Assembly: GCA_910586255.1 (NCBI GenBank)
Contig: CAJUHR010000002.1
Location: 58,115-122,114, forward strand
Direction: 5' to 3'
Source of the DNA: an uncultured Lachnospiraceae bacterium
Lineage (GTDB): Bacteria > Bacillota > Clostridia > Lachnospirales > Lachnospiraceae
Length of the DNA stretch: 64,000 bases
The position numbers and the translations under genes are program-made. This document shows, piece after piece, positions 53,074 through 61,922 of this stretch. A model generated the notes under the pieces. It had not been told where the DNA came from, ran no database searches, and saw nothing but the letters and a program-made list of their open reading frames with translations. How positions within the stretch are numbered: the stretch's first letter is position 1; every line of letters begins with the position of its first letter.

Positions 53074-53586
53074 ATGAAGATTATGGTTATCGGCTACAGC
53101 GGAAGCGGAAAATCCACCCTTGCGGAATATCTGGGCAAAAAGTATCAGATTCCGATTCTCCATCTGGATCACATATTCTGGCTTCCCGGATGGGAAGCCC
53201 GCCCCAGGGAGGAAATGCGGGAGATGGTTGCCTGTTTTATGGACGAACATTCCTCCTGGGTCATTGATGGCAATTATACAAAGACAGAGTATAACCGGCG
53301 CCTTGGGGAGGCTGACCGGATTATTTTTCTTAAATTTAACCGTTTTGCCTGCCTGTACCGGGTGTGGAGGCGATATCGCAGATACAGGGGCAGAACCCGG
53401 GCCGATATGGGCCGGGGATGCACGGAGAAGCTGGACAGGGAGTTCGCCTGGTGGGTCCTTTTTGAGGGACGGGACAAAAAGCGCCAGGCAGAATATCAGG
53501 CTGTGATGGAAAAATATGGGGAGAAGGTTACGGTGATCCGCAATCAGAGAAGGCTGAATGAGGTTTATAAAAATGGGTTTTGTTGA
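53074..53586 (+). CDS. P-loop nucleotide kinase-like protein (FlaR/AAA_17 type)
   Basis: 170 residues. It opens MKIMVIGYSGSGKSTLAEYL (Walker A) and continues HLDHIFWLPGWEARPREEM, VIDGNYTKTEYNRRLGEADRIIFLKFNRF, then an Arg-rich segment (RVWRRYRRYRGRTRADMG). This is the pattern of small adenylate kinase-like proteins annotated as DNA topology modulation FlaR. The real substrate is unknown. AGGAGGG before the ATG; it lies 37 bases after pgeF and is probably co-transcribed. Confidence 0.8.
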   Translation: MKIMVIGYSGSGKSTLAEYLGKKYQIPILHLDHIFWLPGWEARPREEMREMVACFMDEHSSWVIDGNYTKTEYNRRLGEADRIIFLKFNRFACLYRVWRRYRRYRGRTRADMGRGCTEKLDREFAWWVLFEGRDKKRQAEYQAVMEKYGEKVTVIRNQRRLNEVYKNGFC

Positions 53587-53615
53587 TATCCAGAGGTCCT
53601 CCGAAGAGAATAATC

Positions 53616-53650
53616 AAAATATATCTGTAAATATACAAAAATATATCTGT
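53616..53650. repeat. Direct repeat upstream of a promoter
   Basis: AAAATATATCTGT occurs at 53616-53628 and again at 53638-53650, 22 bases apart (about two DNA turns), ending 14 bases before the -35 at 53665. It may be a binding site for a dimeric regulator. Confidence 0.6.
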
Positions 53651-53664
53651 GTATTAAAAACTGC

Positions 53665-53693
53665 TTGACGGTAGCTGCAGAATGTGATAGTAT
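53665..53693 (+). promoter_or_regulatory. Promoter upstream of the small coiled-coil gene
   Basis: TTGACG (53665-53670), 17 bases, TAGTAT (53688-53693). The leader to the ATG at 53882 is about 180 bases, with a weak 61-codon frame (53707-53892) that I do not accept as a gene. Confidence 0.7.
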
Positions 53694-53881
53694 TTAGTTA
53701 TCTGAAATGTTTCTGGATTTCTGTGTTTTCATTCATCTATGTGGCTGTTTTCGCCGATTACACATGGATTTAATATGCGGGCCTGCGAATATGCTGTGGA
53801 AGTGGAGATATTGCAGGAAAATATGGACGAGAACCGGCCATTTAGAGAGCAAATGTTTTAGTTTGAAAATGGGGAAAAGAA

Positions 53882-54226
53882 ATGATCGATAACGAGATGC
53901 TTGACGCTATGCGGGATCTTTTACAGCCGGTCTATTTGAAATTAGAAGATATGAGCTTAAAGATGGAAGATATGAATCTGGAAATTAAGGATTTAGGCCT
54001 GAAAATCGCGAAGATTGAACACAAAACAGAAAAGATCGATAACCGTCTTACCCATCTGGAGTATCAAACCGCCAGGGGATTTCGCAGGGCAGAGGATGGG
54101 ATTCAGACGCTGTTTGCAGTTTTAGAGGGCCAGGGCCTTCTTCCGATTTCCCAGTCGGATAGGTCTCCAATGGGAAAATCCACTGTGCGGAATAAAATAT
54201 TAAAATACAAGGAGGAAAAGAAATGA
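53882..54226 (+). CDS. Small coiled-coil protein of unknown function
   Basis: 114 residues, no recognised family. The first 65 residues are a heptad-patterned coil (DLLQPVYLKLEDMSLKMEDM and IEHKTEKIDNRLTHLEYQTA), with repeats of the form LKLEDM/LKMEDM/LEIKDL. The rest is short and basic. Small proteins of this shape occur near phage or signalling genes in clostridia, but nothing here shows a role. GGGGAAAAG precedes the ATG. It has a strong promoter with an unusual upstream repeat, so it may be regulated. Confidence 0.65.
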   Translation: MIDNEMLDAMRDLLQPVYLKLEDMSLKMEDMNLEIKDLGLKIAKIEHKTEKIDNRLTHLEYQTARGFRRAEDGIQTLFAVLEGQGLLPISQSDRSPMGKSTVRNKILKYKEEKK

Positions 54227-54259
54227 TAGGCTCCGGGTGAAATCCTTCACCGAAGCCTA
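54214..54259 (-). terminator. Terminator of prs
   Basis: Read on the minus strand: TAGGCT (54259-54254) pairs with AGCCTA (54232-54227), with an inner CGGTGAA/TTCACCC stem, then TCATTTCTTTT. It also overlaps the end of the small coiled-coil gene. Confidence 0.8.
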
Positions 54260-54268
54260 CTGTATCAA

Positions 54269-55477
54269 TCATACGATTCTCTGAAAGTACTCATACCCGT
54301 CTGCCTGGTATCTGCGCACCAGCTTCTGTATCTTTTCCGTGGAGGAGAGAGCCGCCTCAATGGATACGTCATGGTTGAAGGAATTGACGATTGCAGCCAG
54401 ATACTTGCTTATATCTGCTTCCAGATACCACTCCCGCTCAAGAAGGGCCTGAGGACGATAGTTTAAGTTTGCCGTGATCACATAATCAATATATCCCTTG
54501 TGGTAAAATTCATCAAATTTTTCCAGACCGTTTGTAAAAAGACCGAAGGTGCAGCAGATAATCACCTTTTTTGCCTTCCGTTCCTTCAATTCCCTTGCCG
54601 TGTCTAACATGCTCTCTCCGGAGGCAATCATATCGTCAATAATCAGAACCGTCTTTCCCTCCACAGAGGAGCCTAAAAATTCATGAGCCACAATGGGATT
54701 CCTTCCGTCAATGATTCGGGAATAATCCCGCCGCTTATAGAACATGCCCATATCCACGCTTAAGTTGTTGGCCAGATATACGGCCCGGTTCATGGCCCCC
54801 TCGTCCGGGCTGATGACCATCAGATGATCCTTGTCAATTTTTAAGGTCCGGTCATGAGCAAACAGGGCCTTGATAAACTGATAGGTGGGCATAAAATTGT
54901 CAAAACCACTTAAAGGAATGGCGTTTTGTACCCGCGGATCATGGGCATCGAAGGTGATAATATTGGACACCCCCATACGGACCAGCTCCTCTAAGGCCAT
55001 GGCACAGTCTAAGGACTCCCGCTTGGTGCGTTTGTGCTGGCGTCCCTCATAGAGAAAAGGCATGATTACGTTGACCCGGTGGGCAGTGGCTGCACTGGCG
55101 CCGATGATTCTCTTTAAATCCTGATAGTGATCGTCCGGCGACATGTGGTTGGTATAGCCGCACACGGCATAGGGGATGCTGTAATTGGTCACATCCACCA
55201 TGACAAACAGATCCACACCTCTTACGGATTCTAAGATCTCTGCCTTTGCTTCCCCGGAGCCAAAACGGGGGCATGTGCATTTTAAAAGATAGGAATCCAC
55301 ATTGTAACCCCGGTAATTTAAATCCTTTTGCCGGCGAATCAGCTCCTCCGTGTCGTTTTTCCGAAACTCCACAATATGGTCATTGACCTTCTGCGCGAGA
55401 TGCCGGCAGCTTTCCAGCGCTGCAATTTTCAAGGGAGCAATGGGCAGAATATCATTAAATACATAGTTATTTGCCAT
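54269..55477 (-). CDS. prs: Ribose-phosphate pyrophosphokinase, long form
   Basis: 402 residues, longer than the usual 315. It makes PRPP from ribose 5-phosphate and ATP, feeding the histidine and purine enzymes seen elsewhere in this window. Blocks visible are FDAHDPRVQNAIPL, the pyrophosphate loop region VISPDEGAMNRAV and the ribose-5-phosphate loop VLIIDDMIASGESM. The first 60 residues and several loops differ from classical Prs, as in a clostridial subgroup. AAGGAG precedes the ATG. TTGACG-N18-TATAAG upstream is a likely promoter. Confidence 0.87.
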   Translation of the reverse strand: MANNYVFNDILPIAPLKIAALESCRHLAQKVNDHIVEFRKNDTEELIRRQKDLNYRGYNVDSYLLKCTCPRFGSGEAKAEILESVRGVDLFVMVDVTNYSIPYAVCGYTNHMSPDDHYQDLKRIIGASAATAHRVNVIMPFLYEGRQHKRTKRESLDCAMALEELVRMGVSNIITFDAHDPRVQNAIPLSGFDNFMPTYQFIKALFAHDRTLKIDKDHLMVISPDEGAMNRAVYLANNLSVDMGMFYKRRDYSRIIDGRNPIVAHEFLGSSVEGKTVLIIDDMIASGESMLDTARELKERKAKKVIICCTFGLFTNGLEKFDEFYHKGYIDYVITANLNYRPQALLEREWYLEADISKYLAAIVNSFNHDVSIEAALSSTEKIQKLVRRYQADGYEYFQRIV

Positions 55478-55605
55478 AGCGGACTCCTTTCTGCGTAATG
55501 AAATTGTAACAGTAACAACGGAACTACTTTACTTATAGCATTTACAAAAGCAGACCGTCAATAGAAAGCGTCAGATTTTGTAAAAAAAAACAAAACTCCC
55601 GTTCC

Positions 55606-55634
55606 TTTACAAAGGCCGGGAATGTTGATATGAT
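55606..55634 (+). promoter_or_regulatory. Promoter of the DUF512-der operon
   Basis: TTTACA (55606-55611), 17 bases, TATGAT (55629-55634), 37 bases before the ATG. It is back-to-back with the prs promoter. Confidence 0.75.
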
Positions 55635-55671
55635 AGAAAAAGCTTAACAGGAATGGGAGAGGAAGCCATAT

Positions 55672-57066
55672 ATGAGCAGGAAAAAACACATGATTCAGGC
55701 AGTTAAGCCCGCGTCTATTGCAGAGGAACTGGAGCTTGAGCCGGGGGATTATCTTGTTAAGATCAACGGAAATGAGATCGAGGACATTTTCGATTATGAA
55801 TATTACATGGACAGCGAAAGCATGGTTATGCTGGTGGAGAAGGCGGACGGGGAGCTTTGGGAGCTGGAGATTGAAAACGATTACCAGGATTTGGGACTGA
55901 CCTTTGAAAATGGTCTGATGAGCGATTACAAATCCTGCAGCAATAAATGTATTTTCTGCTTTATCGACCAGATGCCTCCGGGGATGCGCGAAACTTTGTA
56001 TTTTAAGGATGACGATTCACGCCTTTCCTTTTTGCAGGGAAACTATATCACCTTGACCAATATGAAGGACAAGGATATTGAGCGGATCATCCGCTTTCAT
56101 CTGGCGCCCATCAACATATCCGTCCATACCACCAATCCGTCCCTCCGTTGTCGGATGCTTCACAACCGTTTTGCAGGGGAAGCTCTCAAAAAAATGGACA
56201 GGCTTTTTGAAGCCGGAGTGCCCATGAATGGACAGATTGTGCTGTGCCGGGGAATCAATGACGGGAAGGAGCTTGAGCGGACTATCCGGGAGCTGACCAA
56301 ATTCATTCCGGTTATGGAAAGTGTGTCGGTGGTTCCTGTGGGGCTTTCCAAATATCGGGACGGGCTGGAGCCTTTGATTCCTTTTGACAAGGAGGCGGCA
56401 GAGGAAACGCTGGCCATTATTGAGCGGTGGCAGAAAACCCTTTACAGCCAGCACAAAACCCATTTTATTCACGCCAGCGATGAATTCTATATTCTGGCAG
56501 GCAGAGAGATGCCGGAGGAAGACCGGTATGACGGCTATCCCCAGCTGGAAAACGGTGTGGGAATGTTGCGGCTTCTGGACAGGGAGGTGACCGGTGCTCT
56601 TGAGGAGCTGGACGGAAATTTTTTGGAGGAATCAGATGAGAGGGCGCCAGAAATCTTGTCCATAGCCACCGGTGAGCTGGCTTATCCCTATATGAAAAGA
56701 CAGCTTGAAAAAATCACCCGGCAATATCCCTCTAAGGAGGTTTATCTCTATGCCATTCACAATGATTTTTTCGGGGATATGATTACCGTGGCAGGGCTTC
56801 TCACCGGACAGGATGTGATAAAACAACTGACAAACCGCCCTTTGGGTGAACGGCTTTTGCTGCCGGAATGTATGTTTCGGAGCGGAGAAGAGGTCTTTTT
56901 GGACGATGTGACCCGCTTGGAAGTACAAAACACTTTACAAGTTCCGGTAAATATTGTAAAATCGGGCGGTCGGGATCTGGTTTATGCCGTCTTAGGTATT
57001 CGGAAGCCAAAAGAGGATGGGGAAGATGCTGCCTGTTACGGCGGATACGAGCCGGAGAGTATTTGA
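55672..57066 (+). CDS. DUF512 protein: PDZ-like and radical-SAM domains
   Basis: 464 residues. Residues 1-75 are PDZ-like (QAVKPASIAEELELEPGDYLVKINGN). A radical-SAM type cluster motif follows, C89-x3-C93-x2-C96 in SCSNKCIFCFIDQMPPGMR, and the barrel continues with YITLTNMKDKD and INISVHTTNP. The C-terminal DUF512 domain includes ENGVGMLRLL and DFFGDMITVAGLLTGQD. The function is not known; in Firmicutes it lies beside der, as here, which hints at a role in ribosome or RNA modification (inference). GAGGAAG before the ATG. Confidence 0.88.
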   Translation: MSRKKHMIQAVKPASIAEELELEPGDYLVKINGNEIEDIFDYEYYMDSESMVMLVEKADGELWELEIENDYQDLGLTFENGLMSDYKSCSNKCIFCFIDQMPPGMRETLYFKDDDSRLSFLQGNYITLTNMKDKDIERIIRFHLAPINISVHTTNPSLRCRMLHNRFAGEALKKMDRLFEAGVPMNGQIVLCRGINDGKELERTIRELTKFIPVMESVSVVPVGLSKYRDGLEPLIPFDKEAAEETLAIIERWQKTLYSQHKTHFIHASDEFYILAGREMPEEDRYDGYPQLENGVGMLRLLDREVTGALEELDGNFLEESDERAPEILSIATGELAYPYMKRQLEKITRQYPSKEVYLYAIHNDFFGDMITVAGLLTGQDVIKQLTNRPLGERLLLPECMFRSGEEVFLDDVTRLEVQNTLQVPVNIVKSGGRDLVYAVLGIRKPKEDGEDAACYGGYEPESI

Positions 57067-57132
57067 AAAGCAGAGGTTGGGAGGACCAGGGGCAAAGCTT
57101 CTGTTTTGTGACGAGAAAGAACGGAGGAATCT

Positions 57133-58461
57133 ATGAGCAAACCGATTGTTGCAATTGTGGGGCGTCCCAATGTGGGAAAGTCCACCCTGTTTAATGCACT
57201 GGCAGGGGGAACGATTTCAATTGTAAAGGACACTCCGGGGGTGACCAGGGACAGAATCTATGCAGACTGTACCTGGCTGGATATGAATTTTACACTGATT
57301 GACACGGGAGGCATTGAGCCCGACAGCAAGGATATTATTCTTTCTCAGATGCGGGAGCAGGCCCAGATAGCCATTGACACGGCAGACGTGATTATTTTTA
57401 TCGTGGATGTGCGTCAGGGGCTGGTGGATTCTGACTCCAAGGTGGCAGATATGCTGCGCCGTTCCACGAAGCCGGTGGTGCTGGCAGTCAACAAGGTGGA
57501 CAGCTTCCAGAAATTCGGAAATGACGTGTATGAGTTTTACAATCTTGGTATCGGGGAGCCTATAGCGGTGTCAGCCGCCTCCCGTCTGGGAATAGGAGAA
57601 CTGCTGGACGAGGTGGCAAAGCATTTCCGGGCAGAGCAGCTTGAGGAGGAGGACGATGACCGTCCCCGGATAGCGATTGTGGGAAAGCCTAATGTGGGGA
57701 AATCCTCCATTATCAACAAGCTGATCGGCAAAAACCGTGTGATTGTGTCGGATATTGCAGGGACCACCCGGGATGCGGTGGACACGGAGGTGGTTTACAA
57801 CGGCACAGAATATGTATTTATCGATACAGCCGGCCTGCGAAGAAAAAGCCGCGTCAAGGAGGATTTAGAGCGGTACAGCATTATTCGCACCGTCTCGGCG
57901 GTGGAGCGGGCCGATGTGGTGGTGCTGGTGATCGATGCGGTGGAGGGAGTGACGGAGCAGGACGCCAAGATCGCCGGAATCGCCCATGACCGGGGAAAGG
58001 GGATTCTCGTGGCGGTCAACAAGTGGGATGCCCTGGAAAAGACAGATAAGACCATTTATGAATATACGAAAAAGATTCGGGACACCTTGTCCTTTATGCA
58101 GTACGCGGAGGTTGTCTTTATCTCAGCAGTGACCGGACAGCGCCTGTCAAAGCTTTTTGAGCTGATTGACGTGGTGAGGCAGAATCAGAATATGCGTGTT
58201 GCCACCGGTGTCCTCAATGAGATTATGACCGAGGCCGTGGCGCTGCAGCAGCCTCCCTCCGACAAGGGCAAGCGGCTGAAGCTCTTTTACATGACCCAGG
58301 TGGCCGTAAAGCCGCCTACCTTTGTGGTATTTGTCAATGACAAGGAGCTGATGCATTTTTCTTATGTGCGGTATCTGGAAAACAAGATTCGGGAAACCTT
58401 TGGTTTTAAGGGGACGGCTCTGCGGTTTCTCATTCGTGAGCGTTCCGGGAAGGAGCAGTGA
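57133..58461 (+). CDS. der: GTPase Der (EngA)
   Basis: 442 residues: two tandem GTPase domains (GRPNVGKSTLFNAL near 9; GKPNVGKSSIINKL near 183, with NKVD and NKWD G4 motifs) and a KH-like C-terminal domain. It is needed for 50S assembly. GGAGGAAT before the ATG. Its TGA overlaps the plsY ATG by one base. Confidence 0.96.
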   Translation: MSKPIVAIVGRPNVGKSTLFNALAGGTISIVKDTPGVTRDRIYADCTWLDMNFTLIDTGGIEPDSKDIILSQMREQAQIAIDTADVIIFIVDVRQGLVDSDSKVADMLRRSTKPVVLAVNKVDSFQKFGNDVYEFYNLGIGEPIAVSAASRLGIGELLDEVAKHFRAEQLEEEDDDRPRIAIVGKPNVGKSSIINKLIGKNRVIVSDIAGTTRDAVDTEVVYNGTEYVFIDTAGLRRKSRVKEDLERYSIIRTVSAVERADVVVLVIDAVEGVTEQDAKIAGIAHDRGKGILVAVNKWDALEKTDKTIYEYTKKIRDTLSFMQYAEVVFISAVTGQRLSKLFELIDVVRQNQNMRVATGVLNEIMTEAVALQQPPSDKGKRLKLFYMTQVAVKPPTFVVFVNDKELMHFSYVRYLENKIRETFGFKGTALRFLIRERSGKEQ

Positions 58462-59093
58462 TGGATAGAGTTATTTGCCTGGCAATGGGATATGTGTTCG
58501 GTCTTTTTCAGACCGGGTATCTGTACAGCAAAGCACACAATATGGACATCCGCAATTACGGAAGCGGCAATTCCGGCAGCACCAATGTGCTGCGGGTTAT
58601 GGGCGTTAAGGCTGGCCTTATCGTATTTATTGGAGATTCCTTTAAGATGATTTTTGCCTGTCTTCTGACCCGGTATCTTTTCCGTGAACAGCCGACACTG
58701 GTCTATGTGTATCTTGCCTATACAGGCTTTGGCGTGATACTGGGCCATAATTTTCCTTTCTACATGGGATTTAAGGGAGGAAAAGGGATCGCCGCATCGG
58801 CCGGGCTTTTGGCTGCCATGGACTGGCGGGTGATGCTTGTGGCTCTGGTGGTGTTTGTGGCCGTGGTGGCCGTTACACGTTATGTGTCCTTAGGCTCAAT
58901 CCTGGTCATGCTGGTTTTTTCTGTCGGTATGGTGTTTTTTGGAATAAAAGGAGATTTCGGCATCGAGGAGAGCGCGTTGCCGGAATTCTGCGTGATGGTT
59001 CAGGTGATCAGTATAATGGGAATCTGGCGCCACCGGACCAATATCAAACGACTTTTATCCGGCACGGAAAACAAGCTTGGGGCAAAGAAATAG
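58461..59093 (+). CDS. plsY: Glycerol-3-phosphate acyltransferase PlsY
   Basis: 210 residues with five or more membrane segments. Active-site loops are YGSGNSGSTNVLRVMG and FKGGKGIAASAG. It moves acyl groups from acyl-phosphate (made by PlsX, 22.7 kb) to glycerol 3-phosphate, the first step of phospholipid synthesis; GpsA next door supplies the glycerol 3-phosphate. The ATG overlaps der and has AAGGAG upstream. Confidence 0.94.
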   Translation: MDRVICLAMGYVFGLFQTGYLYSKAHNMDIRNYGSGNSGSTNVLRVMGVKAGLIVFIGDSFKMIFACLLTRYLFREQPTLVYVYLAYTGFGVILGHNFPFYMGFKGGKGIAASAGLLAAMDWRVMLVALVVFVAVVAVTRYVSLGSILVMLVFSVGMVFFGIKGDFGIEESALPEFCVMVQVISIMGIWRHRTNIKRLLSGTENKLGAKK

Positions 59094-59135
59094 CAGGAAG
59101 CATTACAAAAATATAATCGGGAGGAGTGGAATGCT

Positions 59136-60152
59136 ATGGCAGCAATCGGCGTGATCGGTTCAGGAAGCTGGGGCATTGCTCTGGCATCTCTGTTGTATCA
59201 CCAGGGGAATTCCATCACCGTGTGGTCAGCCATCGAACAGGAGATTGAGGAGCTGAGCCGCACCCGGAGACTTAAGACTCTGCCGGATCTTAAGCTTCCG
59301 GAGGATATGATATTTACCGGCAGCCTTGCCGAAACCATGGAGCAAAAGGATTTGCTCGTGATGGCAGTGCCATCCATCTATGTGAGGCAGACGGCCGCCA
59401 GGATGCGCCCCTTCTGCCGGAAAGGGCAGATTTTAGTCAATGTAGCCAAGGGAATTGAGGACAAAACCTTAATGACCCTTTCCGCCGTAATCGAGGCGGA
59501 GCTTCCCATGGCAGATGTGGCGGTCTTATCAGGTCCCAGCCATGCGGAGGAGGTAAGCCGGGGACTTCCCACCACCTGTGTTGCAGGGGCAAAAAGCCGG
59601 CGGACGGCAGAGCTTGTGCAGGAGCGGTTCATGAGCCCGGTATTCCGGGTCTATACCAGTCCCGATGTGGCAGGGATTGAGATTGGCGGCGCCCTGAAAA
59701 ACGTGATTGCCTTAGCGGCAGGGATTGCAGACGGGCTGGGGTACGGGGACAACACAAAGGCAGCCCTGATTACCAGAGGAATTTATGAGATCACTCGTTT
59801 GGGAACAGCCATGGGAGGAAAACAGGAGACCTTCGGAGGTCTTTCCGGAATTGGGGATTTGATCGTAACCTGCGCCAGCATGCACAGCCGGAACCGGCGG
59901 GCCGGAATCCTGATCGGAAAGGGATACTCCATGAAGGAAGCCATGGATGAGGTGCAGATGGTGGTGGAAGGAGTTTATTCCGCCAGAGCCGGCTTAGCCC
60001 TGGCAGAGAAGCATCAGGTGCCGGTGCCGATTATTGAGGAGGTAAATCAGGTGTTGTTTGCCGGAAAACCGGCCCGGGCAGCCGTAAATGATTTGATGCT
60101 GCGGGACCGGACAAGAGAGAGTCAGGATATGGGCTGGGAACATTTGCAGTAG
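59136..60152 (+). CDS. gpsA: Glycerol-3-phosphate dehydrogenase [NAD(P)+]
   Basis: 338 residues: Rossmann N-terminus IGVIGSGSWGIALASLL, then VNVAKGIEDKTL, LSGPSHAEEV, the catalytic-Lys region EIGGALKNVIALAAG and GLSGIGDLIVTCASMHSRNRR. It reduces dihydroxyacetone phosphate to glycerol 3-phosphate for PlsY. GGGAGGAG before the ATG. It ends the DUF512-der-plsY-gpsA run. Confidence 0.95.
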   Translation: MAAIGVIGSGSWGIALASLLYHQGNSITVWSAIEQEIEELSRTRRLKTLPDLKLPEDMIFTGSLAETMEQKDLLVMAVPSIYVRQTAARMRPFCRKGQILVNVAKGIEDKTLMTLSAVIEAELPMADVAVLSGPSHAEEVSRGLPTTCVAGAKSRRTAELVQERFMSPVFRVYTSPDVAGIEIGGALKNVIALAAGIADGLGYGDNTKAALITRGIYEITRLGTAMGGKQETFGGLSGIGDLIVTCASMHSRNRRAGILIGKGYSMKEAMDEVQMVVEGVYSARAGLALAEKHQVPVPIIEEVNQVLFAGKPARAAVNDLMLRDRTRESQDMGWEHLQ

Positions 60153-60176
60153 GGGTTCCCAGATTTTTAAAAGTTC

Positions 60177-60205
60177 TTGACAATGGATTTTTATGCGATT
60201 ATAAT
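60177..60205 (+). promoter_or_regulatory. Consensus promoter of the second liv locus
   Basis: TTGACA (60177-60182), 17 bases, TATAAT (60200-60205). The leader to the ATG at 60378 is about 165 bases and contains GC-rich short stems; I do not recognise a riboswitch in it. Confidence 0.9.
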
Positions 60206-60377
60206 GTTTTTCAGCTTAGAGGGTGCCGTTTTTGCACAGATAAAGGCGGTTCCCTTTACTGGCTTGCAGGGCGGAAAACGCCTGACAGTATTCTTTTATC
60301 CACGGTTTTGCCAGGTATAAGACCGGGACGAGCCGTGAAAAGCAAAAGAATAAATAATAAAGAGGAGGAACAAAATT

Positions 60378-61607
60378 ATGAGAAAGTTTGTTGTTTTTGG
60401 ACTTGCAGCAGTGCTTGCATTTTCACTGACTGCCTGTGGCGGCAACAGTTCCACGGATTCCGCCACGACTGCACCAGCCGCGGAAGGCGAGACGACAGAA
60501 GCTGCAGCGGACAATAAAGAGAGCGATGCGGCCGCGCCGGCTGCAGAGGGCGGCTCATTTAAGCTCGGTGTGATCGGACCCTTGACCGGACCGGCGGCAG
60601 CTTATGGAATTGCTGTACAGAATGGTGTGGATCTGGCGATTAAGGAAATCAATGCGGCAGGCGGAGTGAACGGCGCTGTTTTGGAGATGAACTCACAGGA
60701 TGACGAGCATGATCCGGAGAAATCCGTAAACGCTTACAACACCTTAAAGGACTGGGAGATGCAGATGCTGGTAGGCGCGGTAACTTCCAAGCCCTGTATT
60801 GCGGTTGCAGCAGAATCTGCCAATGACAACCTGTTCCAGATTACCCCGTCTGGTTCTGCCGTAGAGTGCGCTGTTCCGGAAAATGTATTCCGTGTATGCT
60901 TTGCCGACCCGGCACAGGGTACAGCTTCAGCCCAGTATATCGGTGAGCACAAGTTAGGAAGTAAGATTGCGATTATCTATGACAGCTCTACCGAGTATTC
61001 CTCTGGTATCCGTGAGTCTTTTGTGGCTGAGGCTGCAAATCAGGGACTGGAGATCGTAGCGGATGAGGCGTTTACCGCTGATACCAATACGGATTTTTCC
61101 GTACAGCTTGACAAGGCAAAGGATGCCGGTGCGGATCTGGTGTTTATGCCCATTTATTACCAGGAGGCTTCTGTGATCTTAAAGCAGGCCAGCGATAAGG
61201 AGTTTGCGCCGGTATTCTTTGGCGTGGATGGTATGGACGGTATCTTAAGTGTTAAGAACTTTGATACTTCTCTGGCTGAAGGCGTTATGCTGTTGACCCC
61301 GTTCTCTGCTACAGAGGAGGGCAGCAAGGCGTTTACCGATGCTTATGTGGCGGCTTATGGTATTGAGCCGAACCAGTTTGCTGCAGATGCCTATGATGCT
61401 GTATATGCCATCAAGGCTGCTGCCGAAGAAGCAGGGATCAGCCCGGACATGGATGCATCTGCAATCTGTGACGCCATGAAGGATGCCATGACAAAGATTA
61501 CCATTGACGGCCTGACCGGTGAGGGTATGACCTGGGATGCGGCCGGTGAGACCGGGAAGGCACCCAAGGCCGTGAAAATTGTGAATGGCGTGTATGAGAT
61601 GCAATAA
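60378..61607 (+). CDS. livJ: Branched-chain amino acid-type substrate-binding lipoprotein
   Basis: 409 residues. Lipobox SLTAC (Cys about 20), then a Thr/Ala/Glu-rich spacer of about 40 residues, then the type 1 binding fold: FKLGVIGPLTGPAAAYGIAV, INAAGGVNG, VGAVTSKPCIAVA, VFRVCFADPAQGTASAQY. It resembles the 19.6-20.8 kb protein only as a family member, so this is a second importer, probably with a different ligand. GAGGAGGAA before the ATG. A terminator 50 bases after it limits read-through, giving excess binding protein, as is common. Confidence 0.88.
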   Translation: MRKFVVFGLAAVLAFSLTACGGNSSTDSATTAPAAEGETTEAAADNKESDAAAPAAEGGSFKLGVIGPLTGPAAAYGIAVQNGVDLAIKEINAAGGVNGAVLEMNSQDDEHDPEKSVNAYNTLKDWEMQMLVGAVTSKPCIAVAAESANDNLFQITPSGSAVECAVPENVFRVCFADPAQGTASAQYIGEHKLGSKIAIIYDSSTEYSSGIRESFVAEAANQGLEIVADEAFTADTNTDFSVQLDKAKDAGADLVFMPIYYQEASVILKQASDKEFAPVFFGVDGMDGILSVKNFDTSLAEGVMLLTPFSATEEGSKAFTDAYVAAYGIEPNQFAADAYDAVYAIKAAAEEAGISPDMDASAICDAMKDAMTKITIDGLTGEGMTWDAAGETGKAPKAVKIVNGVYEMQ

Positions 61608-61655
61608 GCCTTCACTGTCTTGATTATGTAATAATGATGTGTAACTAAGAACCTG

Positions 61656-61690
61656 ACAGGGGGTGTCTAAGCGGCGCTCCCTGTTTGTTT
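61656..61690 (+). terminator. Terminator after livJ
   Basis: ACAGGGGGTG (61656-61665) pairs with CGCTCCCTGT (61675-61684) with G-U pairs; TTTGTTT follows. Confidence 0.75.
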
Positions 61691-61796
61691 CGTGACAGCA
61701 GAAACCCTGGTTATACAAAATGTTACTGTTCACGGAGGCATCTTCTTGTCCGGCTTACGCTCAACAAGAAGCATCGTGCGTTTTGTTCATTTTTAC

Positions 61797-61825
61797 TTGC
61801 GCATCCCACTTTCCTATGATATAAT
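61797..61825 (+). promoter_or_regulatory. Promoter of livHMG
   Basis: TTGCGC (61797-61802), 17 bases, TATAAT (61820-61825). Confidence 0.8.
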
Positions 61826-61851
61826 TCGACTTAATGTTTTAATTGCCTAAC

Positions 61852-61892
61852 GTGTTAAATTGTCAGAATCCTGACAGCTTTTCATTTAACAC
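61852..61892 (+). promoter_or_regulatory. Structured 5' leader of livH
   Basis: GTGTTAAAT (61852-61860) pairs perfectly with ATTTAACAC (61884-61892) and encloses a second perfect hairpin, TGTCAG/CTGACA (61861-61866 with 61871-61876), followed by GCTTTTC. It lies in the leader, 30 bases before the start codon. Confidence 0.65.
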
Positions 61893-61922
61893 AAAGAGAA
61901 AAAGAAAAAGGGGTAGGATTTC

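Larger units (their letters stand above)
61608..61922 (+). other. Intergenic control stretch between livJ and livH
   Basis: No gene. In order it holds a terminator (61656-61690), a hairpin CTTCTTGT/ACAAGAAG (about 61743-61771), a promoter (61797-61825) and a structured leader (61852-61892). Confidence 0.7.

Noticed and set aside
53707..53892. 61-codon frame in the leader of the coiled-coil gene
   Set aside because: No ribosome site, odd Cys/Trp-rich composition and no family.
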